From NCBI GenBank assembly GCA_050730675.1, contig JBOHNM010000059.1, positions 1 to 22,849 of the forward strand: DNA of 22,849 bases, in the 5' to 3' direction. Shown piece after piece: positions 7,480 to 13,663 of this stretch. The first letter of the stretch is position 1; the number at the start of each line of letters is the position of its first letter. The position numbers and the translations under genes were made by a program. The DNA comes from JBOHNM01 sp050730675 (GTDB lineage Bacteria > Planctomycetota > Phycisphaerae > Phycisphaerales > UBA1924). The notes under the pieces were generated by a model. It saw only the letters and a list, made by a program, of their open reading frames with translations, ran no database searches and was not told the DNA's origin.

Positions 7480-8652
7480 ATGCCTCGCGACGCCAGCGAA
7501 TCCGACAAGTCCAAGGCCGGCCACGGCGCGAGCGGCTCGCCGCGAGTGCTCATCGTGGCGCAGTCGGTGGACCGCCGACAGGACCTGACGCGGGCGCTGA
7601 CCGAAGGGGACGTGATCTGCGGCCTGGCGGAATGCACGACCGACGCGCTCGACATGCTGGTGGCACGGGCCAGCGGCCTGCCGGCGTTCGAGGCGGTGAT
7701 CTATGACCTGCCGCGCTGCTCACCGGCGGCGCTGAAGTTTGTCCGCGAGCTGGGCGAGCGCCGCGTGGCGGCCGTGCTGGTCTGTCCGCAGGTGAGCTTT
7801 GACGAGGCGGTCGAGGCGATGCGGGCGGGCGCGGCGGACATCGTCTCGGCGAGCATCAAGCCGCGCGAGCTGCAGCGCCGCGTACGTTCGGCGGTGGCCC
7901 AGCAGCGGGCCGCGTCCGACGCCCCAGCGGTTGCGCCGGTGCTCGAGCGCACGACCGGCGCGTCGCCGACGCGCAATGCCCGCAAACTGACGGCGGCGAA
8001 GCTGCCGCGGACCACTGGTTCACCGACTTCCACCACGAGCCCTGTTTCACCCAACGCGGAGGCGGCCATGGACGGCACGCAGCAGACCGACCGCACACCC
8101 ATCACGGAATTCGCCGCACGCATCCGCTGCGAACTGGACGTCGAGACGCTCCTGCGCCAGGTGCTGGAGTTCGTGCTGGCGCAGATCGGCCCGACCAACG
8201 CGGCGATCTTCCTCCCCGGCGCAACGGGCGACTTCTCGCTCGGCGCGTACGTGAACTACTCGTGCCCGAAGGACACCGCCGAGGTGCTGCTGGATCATCT
8301 GGCCAATGTCGCCGCGCCACGCCTGGAGAAGCTCGACAACCTCCTGCACATCCAGGGGCGCGAGCAGATCGAGCAGCACGTGGGCGATTGCGCCGAGTGG
8401 CTGGGCGATCAGGAAGTGGTCGCGTTCACCTGCCGCAATGGCGGCGAGTGCCTGGCGCTGTTCATGCTCTTCCGCGAGCCGGGGGCGGGCTTCACGCCGC
8501 CGTCGATCGCGGTGCTGAGCGAGACGGGCGTCGTCTTCGGTGCGCAGCTGGCCCGCGTGGTGAAGATCCACCACCGCCACCTCCCCCGCGAGAAGTGGGG
8601 CGCGCTGGGCGACCCGACGGACTGGAATGAAGATGGCGGGATGGCGGCCTGA
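7480..8652 (+). CDS. Pseudo-receiver / GAF-like signalling protein
   Basis: A 390-residue cytoplasmic protein. Residues about 22-143 fold like a receiver (PRVLIVAQSVD ... FEAVIYDLP ... AAVLVCPQ ... AGAADIVSASIKP). Asp76 and Lys127 are kept, but the acidic pair is replaced by Ala27-Gln28 and the switch Thr/Ser by Cys102, so normal phosphorylation is doubtful. Residues 144-205 are a Thr/Pro/Ala-rich linker. Residues about 206-365 resemble a GAF domain (ETLLRQVLEFVLAQIGPTNAAIFLP, and GLA/GVVFGAQLARVV-type end), followed by a His-rich tail (KIHHRHLPREKW). The frame is open from 7426, but ATG 7480 has GGAG six bases upstream and the earlier starts would lie before or just after the terminator-like hairpin. 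It probably works with the kinase just upstream. The GAF call is by fold pattern, without certainty. Confidence 0.75.
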   Translation: MPRDASESDKSKAGHGASGSPRVLIVAQSVDRRQDLTRALTEGDVICGLAECTTDALDMLVARASGLPAFEAVIYDLPRCSPAALKFVRELGERRVAAVLVCPQVSFDEAVEAMRAGAADIVSASIKPRELQRRVRSAVAQQRAASDAPAVAPVLERTTGASPTRNARKLTAAKLPRTTGSPTSTTSPVSPNAEAAMDGTQQTDRTPITEFAARIRCELDVETLLRQVLEFVLAQIGPTNAAIFLPGATGDFSLGAYVNYSCPKDTAEVLLDHLANVAAPRLEKLDNLLHIQGREQIEQHVGDCAEWLGDQEVVAFTCRNGGECLALFMLFREPGAGFTPPSIAVLSETGVVFGAQLARVVKIHHRHLPREKWGALGDPTDWNEDGGMAA

Positions 8653-8674
8653 CCGTTCGCCGCCGTCGACCTCT

Positions 8675-8696
8675 TGTGGAACAACCGTGTTCCACA
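8675..8696. promoter_or_regulatory. 22-bp perfect palindrome, operator-like
   Basis: TGTGGAACA (8675-8683) and its exact reverse complement TGTTCCACA (8688-8696) flank the spacer ACCG. It lies 22 bases after the stop of the pseudo-receiver gene and about 107 bases before the NfeD-like gene. There is no T-run, so a dimeric repressor site is more likely than a terminator. The core GAAC-N6-GTTC resembles but does not match known LexA boxes with N4 spacing. Confidence 0.5.
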
Positions 8697-8713
8697 CCGT
8701 CAAACCCCGGATT

Positions 8714-8733
8714 TGATGCAATCGATTGCGTCA
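8714..8733. promoter_or_regulatory. 20-bp near-perfect palindrome with central CG
   Basis: TGATGCAATC (8714-8723) is followed directly by GATTGCGTCA (8724-8733); nine of ten pairs match. The central CG with flanking AAT/ATT recalls LacI-family operators, but this is inference. It sits just upstream of a -10-like TACAAT (8754-8759), where a regulator could act on the promoter of the NfeD-like gene. Confidence 0.42.
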
Positions 8734-8753
8734 CGCACCGTCGATGGCCGACT

Positions 8754-8759
8754 TACAAT
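8754..8759 (+). promoter_or_regulatory. Candidate -10 box for the NfeD-like gene
   Basis: TACAAT matches five of six positions of the -10 consensus and lies 44 bases before the ATG at 8804, leaving room for the ribosome site GGGAGGG (8791-8797). No good -35 is found at the usual distance; TTGCGT at 8726 is 22 bases away. Confidence 0.35.
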
Positions 8760-8803
8760 CAAGCGGTTCAGTGATCGGACCCGCACTTTTGGGAGGGCCC
8801 GCG

Positions 8804-9382
8804 ATGCTCGACCTGCTGTTCACCGGAGTCAATGCCTGGTTCGGCGTGCCCGCGGCACTGGGCACGCTGCTGTTCATCATCCGCCTCGGTCTGATGCTCG
8901 TCGGCGGCGCCGGCGGCGACATGCACCACGACGCGCCGGTCGGCGACCACCACGACACGCACAGCGACGCCGCCAAGTACCTCAGCGTCCAGACCATCAC
9001 GGCGTTCATCATGGGCTTCGGCTGGGGCGGGTTGGCGGCCTATCGCGGCAGCGATTTGAGCCTGGGCATGTCGGTGCTGGTCGGCTTCGGCTGCGGGGCG
9101 GCGCTCTTCGCGCTCATGGCTTACCTGATGACGGCGATGATCAAGATGCAGTCCAGCGGCAACGTAGACATCGCCAAAGCGCTGGGAGCCGAGGGTGATG
9201 TGTACGTTGAAGTGCCGCCTCAGTCCTCCAGGGGCAAGGCCTTCGGCAAAGTGCGCCTGGTCTTCGGTGAGCGGCAGCGGATGGTCAACGCGATGAGCGA
9301 AGCCGAGACGCTGCCATCGAACACGCGCGTGCGCGTGGTGCGCGTGAACGCTGACCGATCGGTCGTGGTGGCGCGGGCGTGA
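8804..9382 (+). CDS. NfeD/YuaF-like membrane protein with OB-fold tail
   Basis: A 192-residue membrane protein of the YuaF/YqiJ (NfeD-like) type. It has an N-terminal helix (about 12-35), two further helices (about 64-85 and 90-115) and a C-terminal beta-rich domain (about 127-192) of the OB kind (GAEGDVYVEVPP ... RVRVVRVNADRSVVVARA). The loop between helix 1 and 2 holds five His and five Asp within residues 39-55 (DMHHDAPVGDHHDTHSD), which could bind metal. Known relatives are encoded next to flotillins and help form or regulate membrane microdomains; a flotillin gene follows here. The start at 8804 is chosen over TTG 8726 and ATG 8744 because GGGAGGG lies six bases upstream and the membrane helix begins there. 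Two palindromes upstream suggest regulation. Confidence 0.82.
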   Translation: MLDLLFTGVNAWFGVPAALGTLLFIIRLGLMLVGGAGGDMHHDAPVGDHHDTHSDAAKYLSVQTITAFIMGFGWGGLAAYRGSDLSLGMSVLVGFGCGAALFALMAYLMTAMIKMQSSGNVDIAKALGAEGDVYVEVPPQSSRGKAFGKVRLVFGERQRMVNAMSEAETLPSNTRVRVVRVNADRSVVVARA

Positions 9383-9436
9383 GTTGCGCGCAGCTCGGCT
9401 CGGGCAGATTGCACATCTTCACCTGACCTGACTCCT

Positions 9437-9455
9437 TCCAACCCGTTCGGTTGGA
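9437..9455 (+). other. Hairpin between the NfeD-like gene and the flotillin gene
   Basis: TCCAACC (9437-9443) pairs exactly with GGTTGGA (9449-9455) over a CGTTC loop. No T-run follows. It lies in the 209-base gap and may be a weak terminator, an RNA-stabilising element or a binding site. Confidence 0.35.
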
Positions 9456-9563
9456 GCGGTGCAGGCCGTACGTATGACATCACCGTCGCGGCACAGATTG
9501 CGCAGGCCTGATGCGCCTGGGATTCCCCGCGAGAAACCGGCGCGGGCGATTGCCGAATTCTGG

Positions 9564-9569
9564 TACACT
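9564..9569 (+). promoter_or_regulatory. Extended -10 promoter element before the flotillin gene
   Basis: TACACT preceded by TGG gives an extended -10 element. It lies 22 bases before the ATG at 9592, leaving a short leader that contains the ribosome site GGAGGG (9578-9583). It suggests the flotillin gene has its own promoter besides any read-through from the NfeD-like gene. Confidence 0.42.
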
Positions 9570-9591
9570 GACACACCGGAGGGTCAGTTCC

Positions 9592-11211
9592 ATGTCGCAT
9601 CTCGCCGCTTCGCCCATCCTCTCCATCCTCGCACAGAACAGTTCCGGCTCGTCCTTCGCCGGCCCGATGCTCTGGACCGCCGTCATCGGCGCCGCGCTGC
9701 TGCTCATCCTCTTCGTGCTCGTGCTCTTCGTGCGCGGTTACAAGCGCTGCCCCTCCAACCGTATCCTCGTCGTCTACGGCCGCGTCGGCGTGGACAAGGC
9801 CGCCAAGTGCCTGCACGGCGGCGGCACATGGGTCGTGCCGCTGGTGCAGGACTACTCGTATCTGAGCCTCGATCCCATCGCCATCGAGATCCCGCTCGAG
9901 GGGGCGCTCTCGCAGAACAACATCCGCGTCAACGTGCCGAGCACGTTCACCGTCGGTATCTCGACCGACGCGGTGCTGATGAACAACGCCGCCGAGCGAC
10001 TGCTCAACCTGCCGATCCAGGCGATCCGCGAGCAGGCGCAGGACATCATCCTGGGCCAGCTTCGTCTGGTCATCGCGACGCTGACGATCGAGGAGATCAA
10101 CCGCGACCGCGAAAAGTTCATGATGGAGATCAACGAGAACGTCGAGCAGGAGATCAACAAGATCGGGCTCGAGCTGATCAACGTCAATATCCGCGACATC
10201 ACCGACGAGAGCGGGTACATCGAGGCCATCGGCAAACGAGCCGCCGCCGAGGCCATCCAGCGGGCCAAGGTCGAGGTCGCTCAGCAGGAGCGTGACGGCG
10301 CCACCGGCGAGTCGATCGCCACCCGCGAGCGCACGCTCAACGTCACGCGCGAGCAGACGGCGGCCATCCAGGGCCAGAAGGAGATGGAGCAGAAACAGCG
10401 CGTCCGCGTCTCGGCGCTCGAGGCCGACGCCGTCAAGGGCGAGGCTGAGGCCAAGCGCGAACGCGAGATCGCCATCGCCCAGCGCAACGCCGAAACGGTC
10501 GCCGCCACCAAGCAGGCCGAGCAGGAGCAGCGCGTCAAGGTCGCCCAGGCCGAGGCCATGGCGACCACCGGCGAGAACACCTCGCGGGCCCAGATCGCCG
10601 AGAGCAACGCCAAATTCGCAGAGATCCAGGCCGAGAGCCGGCGCCGCTCGCAGGTCGCCGCGGCCAACGCCGAGCAGGCCATCCTCACCGCCCAGCGCGA
10701 GCAGGAACTCGCGCGGCTGGGCAAGGAGCACCTCGCCGGCCAGGAAGTCGAAAAGAAGCGCATCGAGATCGCCGCCGACGCCGAGGCCGAGAAGCGCCGA
10801 CGCGAGGCGCAGGGCGAGGCCGACGCTGTGCTCTTCAAGTACGAGGCCGAGGCCGCCGGTACGCGCAAGGTGATGGAAGCCAAGGCCGAGGGCTACCGCA
10901 AGCTCATCGAGGCCTGCGGCAGCGACCCCGCCGTCGGCCCCACGCTGCTGCTCATCGAGCAGCTGCCCCACCTCGTCGAAGCGCAGGTCAAGGCCATCCA
11001 GGGCCTCAAGATCGACAAGATCACCGTCTGGGACAGCGGCGTCACCGGTCCCGACGGGCGCAACGCCACTGCCGGGTTCTTGAGCGGGCTCATCGGCTCA
11101 CTGCCGCGGCTGCACGAACTGGCGAACCAGGCCGGCATCCAGTTGCCGGGTGTGCTCGGCAAGCTGAAGGAACGCGAAGAAGATCATCCCGCGGCGGGCA
11201 AGAAGTCATAG
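9592..11211 (+). CDS. Flotillin-family (SPFH domain) membrane protein
   Basis: A 539-residue flotillin of the YqiK/FloT type. One membrane helix spans about 27-47. The SPFH (band 7) domain covers about 50-210, with NRILVVYGRVG at its start and IGLELINVNIRDITDESGYIE near its end. Residues about 210-440 form a long charged Ala/Glu/Arg coiled coil rich in EA/AE repeats, typical of flotillins. The C-terminal part (about 440-539) has GPTLLLIEQLPHLVEAQ, a common flotillin tail. Flotillins oligomerise at the inner membrane and organise microdomains. ATG 9592 is chosen for GGAGGG eight bases upstream; the frame extends to 9511 without support. The NfeD-like partner gene lies upstream and an anchored AsmA-like gene lies downstream, so the three probably work together. 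Wobble positions here favour C, unlike the G-favouring genes to the left. Confidence 0.93.
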   Translation: MSHLAASPILSILAQNSSGSSFAGPMLWTAVIGAALLLILFVLVLFVRGYKRCPSNRILVVYGRVGVDKAAKCLHGGGTWVVPLVQDYSYLSLDPIAIEIPLEGALSQNNIRVNVPSTFTVGISTDAVLMNNAAERLLNLPIQAIREQAQDIILGQLRLVIATLTIEEINRDREKFMMEINENVEQEINKIGLELINVNIRDITDESGYIEAIGKRAAAEAIQRAKVEVAQQERDGATGESIATRERTLNVTREQTAAIQGQKEMEQKQRVRVSALEADAVKGEAEAKREREIAIAQRNAETVAATKQAEQEQRVKVAQAEAMATTGENTSRAQIAESNAKFAEIQAESRRRSQVAAANAEQAILTAQREQELARLGKEHLAGQEVEKKRIEIAADAEAEKRRREAQGEADAVLFKYEAEAAGTRKVMEAKAEGYRKLIEACGSDPAVGPTLLLIEQLPHLVEAQVKAIQGLKIDKITVWDSGVTGPDGRNATAGFLSGLIGSLPRLHELANQAGIQLPGVLGKLKEREEDHPAAGKKS

Positions 11212-11309
11212 CTGACGCACCGGCACCAAGTGATGAGAACGGCTTCATCCGGGAATTGTGTGTTCGTCGGGTACTCCACGCGAGGGTCTCGGCGCGCCCA
11301 CAATATGGC

Positions 11310-12209
11310 ATGAAGACGCTCTTCAAACTCGTACTCTGGTTCGGCGGCGGCATCGTGCTGCTGGTCATCGTCGGCCTGGTCATCGCCTTCATGTCCATCA
11401 ACTCGATCGCCAAGGCGGGCATCGAACGCGGTGGCACGTGGGCCATGGGCGTGCCGACCACCGTCAGTTCCGTGTCGGTGGGGTGGGGCGACTTCGGCCT
11501 CAAGAAGCTCAACGTCGCCAACCCTTCGGGGTACAGCGACAAGCCGTTCCTGAACCTCGGTTCGGGAGAGGCCAACGTCAAGATGAACTCGCTGCGCGAG
11601 CCGCTGGTGGAGATCCCCAAGGTCGAACTGGACGATATCGCCGTGCGCCTCGAGAAGAAGGACGGCAAGGCAAACTACGACGTCATCCTCGACAACATCG
11701 CCAAGGCGCAGGGGGGTAAGTCCTCACCCCCTTCGGGCGGCGACGAAAAACGTTTCGTCATCCGCGAGATGGTGCTGAAGAACGTGAACGTGCACTACGA
11801 GTTGGTGGGTGCGTCGAGCAATCCCGTCGGCGGCGTCATCAGCAACACCGTCGGCAAGGCCGGCACGTTTGACATCCCCGTCGGCGAGATCAAGCTCACC
11901 AATGTGGGCCAATCGGGCATCGGCAAGAGTGGAGCCACGCTCGGCGACATCTCCGGGATCATCGTGCAGGCGGTGCTGACAGCCGCGGCGGAGAAGGGTG
12001 GCGGCATCCTCCCGGCCGACCTGATGGGCGACCTCAAGGGCAAACTCGGCTCGCTCAAGTCGTTGCAGGACCTGGGCGTCGGCGGCGCGGACGCCCTGAA
12101 GAATCTCCCCGGCACCATCCAGAAGGATGCCGGCGGGGCAGTCGAGGGCCTCAAGAAAGGCATCGGCGGCATCCTCGGCGGCGGGGATGAGAAGGACAAG
12201 AAGAAGTAA
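11310..12209 (+). CDS. Membrane-anchored AsmA/DUF748-like hypothetical protein
   Basis: A 299-residue protein with one N-terminal membrane helix (about 5-28) followed by an extracytoplasmic domain. Residues about 45-135 (VPTTVSSVSVGWGDFGLKKLNVANP ... EIPKVELDDIAVRLEKKDGKANYDVILDNI) have the layered beta pattern of AsmA/DUF748-type proteins, in which lines of the form 'value, set, derivative' repeat along a lipid-facing groove. The middle repeats this style (FVIREMVLKNVNVHYEL; FDIPVGEIKLTNVG). The C-terminus is Gly-rich with alternating Lys/Asp and ends in KDKKK. Known relatives act in envelope lipid handling. It lies 98 bases after the flotillin gene. I start at ATG 11310, where the helix begins, not at the open-frame start 11256. 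Assignment to the family is by pattern and is moderate. Confidence 0.7.
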   Translation: MKTLFKLVLWFGGGIVLLVIVGLVIAFMSINSIAKAGIERGGTWAMGVPTTVSSVSVGWGDFGLKKLNVANPSGYSDKPFLNLGSGEANVKMNSLREPLVEIPKVELDDIAVRLEKKDGKANYDVILDNIAKAQGGKSSPPSGGDEKRFVIREMVLKNVNVHYELVGASSNPVGGVISNTVGKAGTFDIPVGEIKLTNVGQSGIGKSGATLGDISGIIVQAVLTAAAEKGGGILPADLMGDLKGKLGSLKSLQDLGVGGADALKNLPGTIQKDAGGAVEGLKKGIGGILGGGDEKDKKK

Positions 12210-12219
12210 TCAGGCGATC

Positions 12220-12248
12220 AGACGAACAGTAGAAAGACGCGTTCGTCT
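12220..12248 (+). terminator. Possible terminator hairpin after the AsmA-like gene
   Basis: AGACGAAC (12220-12227) pairs exactly with GTTCGTCT (12241-12248) over 13 bases. An alternative, tighter hairpin AGACG-CGTT-CGTCT (12235-12248) uses the same right arm. A pyrimidine-rich stretch follows, but no true T-run. It lies in the 77-base gap between convergent genes. Confidence 0.35.
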
Positions 12249-12286
12249 TCTCACCTTCTTGCCTGGCCATCTGGCCGTCTACGACC

Positions 12287-13438
12287 CTATACCGCCACCA
12301 ATGGATCCCGGTCCTCGCTCGCCACACGGAATTCCACACCTTTGACTGCAGCACCCAGCCGCTTCGCCAGCGTCGGTAGGTAGCCACGCTCCGTGGCCGT
12401 ATGGCCCGCGAGGATCAGCGAAAGCCCGCGTGACATCGCCGCCAGCACATCGTGGTGCTTCATCTCGCCAGTGACGTAGACATCGCACCCGTCCTCGACC
12501 GCGGCGTCCATCAACCCCGCGCCCGAGCCGGGGCAGACGCCCGCACACCGCACGGGCTTGCCCGTCGCGTCGCCGATCATCACGTGCTCCACACCGAGGG
12601 CCTTCTTGACCCGTGCGGCCAGTGTCCGCACATCCACAGGGTGGTCGAGCATCACGCGCCGCCCGACGCCGAGCGTGCGAACCGGCCGCGGCTCGAGTGG
12701 GTAGACATCCACCGCCGGCTCCTCGTACGGGTGGAACTGCTTGAGCGTCGCCATCGCCAGGGCGAGCGCGCGACGCGAACAGACCATCTCCAGACGCATT
12801 TCGGCGGCCGTCTCAAATTCGCCCGGGGCGCCCACAGCCGGCTTGGTGTCCGGCGCGCCCAGAAATGTCCCGGTGCCCGTTGCGGCGAACGAGCAGACGG
12901 TGTACTTGCCGATGATCCCGGCGCCGGCCGAGGCGAGCGCATCGCGGACGCGGTCAACATCCTTCGCGGGCACGAATGTGACGATCTTGACCTGCTCCCC
13001 CTCGCGGGCTTCCGCCCGCGGGTACAGCGCACGCCGGTCCGCTGACTTGGGCGCGCTCGGATCCATCACCGTGTCGGCCAACCAATCGGCCAACCCGCCT
13101 TCCGCTCCGTCGAGGGCCGTGTGCGGGCAGCAGATCGCCATACCGGCTGCCGCGGCCCGCAGCACGAGCTTCTGACGCGCATCCGACGCCGTCAACCGCT
13201 TGATGGCTGAGAAGATCGGCGGGTGATAGGCGACGATCGCCCCAGCGTTCACCCGCTCGCACTCGTCCATCACCCGCTCGGTGAGATCGATCGTCAGCAC
13301 GACCGGCCCGCGCAGGTGTGCATCGCGGTCGCCGAGGATCAGCCCGACATTGTCCCATTCCTCCGCGAGATGGAGCGGCGCGATTGCCGCGAGTGCATCC
13401 GCAAGTGCGCCGACGGTGGGAGTGGGTTTGGCGGTCAT
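12287..13438 (-). CDS. NIF3/DUF34 family dinuclear-metal protein
   Basis: A 383-residue NIF3-like (DUF34, often labelled GTP cyclohydrolase 1 type 2) protein. Metal-binding positions seen are His72 in YHPPIF, His106 and Asp110 in PHTALDGAEGG, and His346 and Glu350 in GHTATERG near the end. The middle (about 150-255) is the extra alpha/beta insert found in long NIF3 proteins (VKIVTFVPAKD ... FHPYEEPAVDVYPL). Where many bacterial relatives have HHP, this one has YHPPIF, as I recall for animal NIF3L1. The molecular role of the family is unsettled; metal-dependent hydrolase or metal chaperone roles have been proposed. The frame is open to 13585, but the conserved N-terminus starts at ATG 13438, six bases after TATCGT. 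Convergent with the AsmA-like gene and divergent from ispE. Confidence 0.9.
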   Translation of the reverse strand: MTAKPTPTVGALADALAAIAPLHLAEEWDNVGLILGDRDAHLRGPVVLTIDLTERVMDECERVNAGAIVAYHPPIFSAIKRLTASDARQKLVLRAAAAGMAICCPHTALDGAEGGLADWLADTVMDPSAPKSADRRALYPRAEAREGEQVKIVTFVPAKDVDRVRDALASAGAGIIGKYTVCSFAATGTGTFLGAPDTKPAVGAPGEFETAAEMRLEMVCSRRALALAMATLKQFHPYEEPAVDVYPLEPRPVRTLGVGRRVMLDHPVDVRTLAARVKKALGVEHVMIGDATGKPVRCAGVCPGSGAGLMDAAVEDGCDVYVTGEMKHHDVLAAMSRGLSLILAGHTATERGYLPTLAKRLGAAVKGVEFRVASEDRDPLVAV

Positions 13439-13444
13439 GCGGCG

Positions 13445-13450
13445 ACGATA
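13445..13450 (-). promoter_or_regulatory. TANNNT -10 element, leaderless start of NIF3-like gene
   Basis: On the minus strand TATCGT ends six bases before the ATG at 13438. No Shine-Dalgarno site is present in that gap (CGCCGC), which fits a leaderless transcript. It shares the 225-base divergent gap with the ispE promoter. Confidence 0.42.
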
Positions 13451-13652
13451 GGACGCAGGAGGGGTGATTGGTTGTTGGTCGTTCGTTGTTGGAGACAAAG
13501 AGAACAGAGCCGATGTGCACGCGCGTCCCCGTTCAACACTCTGTGTCTTGCGCGCGACATTCGCTAATCCGTGCTCGTTGCTCATCCTCTTTGACTTCTT
13601 GCCTCAGAACGAACAACTTCGAAGGAAGACCCAACGACCCGCCCCTCTCCCC

Positions 13653-13658
13653 TACCCT
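13653..13658 (+). promoter_or_regulatory. TANNNT -10 element, leaderless start of ispE
   Basis: TACCCT ends five bases before the GTG at 13664, and the region is C-rich with no Shine-Dalgarno site. This supports the GTG as the start of both transcript and protein. Confidence 0.4.
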
Positions 13659-13663
13659 CGCCC

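Noticed and set aside
8675..8696. Palindrome considered as a LexA/SOS box
   Set aside because: Known boxes of the GAAC-N4-GTTC kind have a 4-base spacing; here it is 6, and no SOS gene follows.
10220..10915. Repeat-rich stretch considered as a tandem DNA repeat
   Set aside because: The repeated gcc-gag codons encode an Ala/Glu coiled coil of the flotillin; the DNA itself is not a regular tandem repeat.
9220..10971. Minus-strand open frame of 583 residues
   Set aside because: Antisense to the flotillin; its Leu/Gly/Asp repeats are the mirror of the flotillin's Ala/Glu coiled coil.
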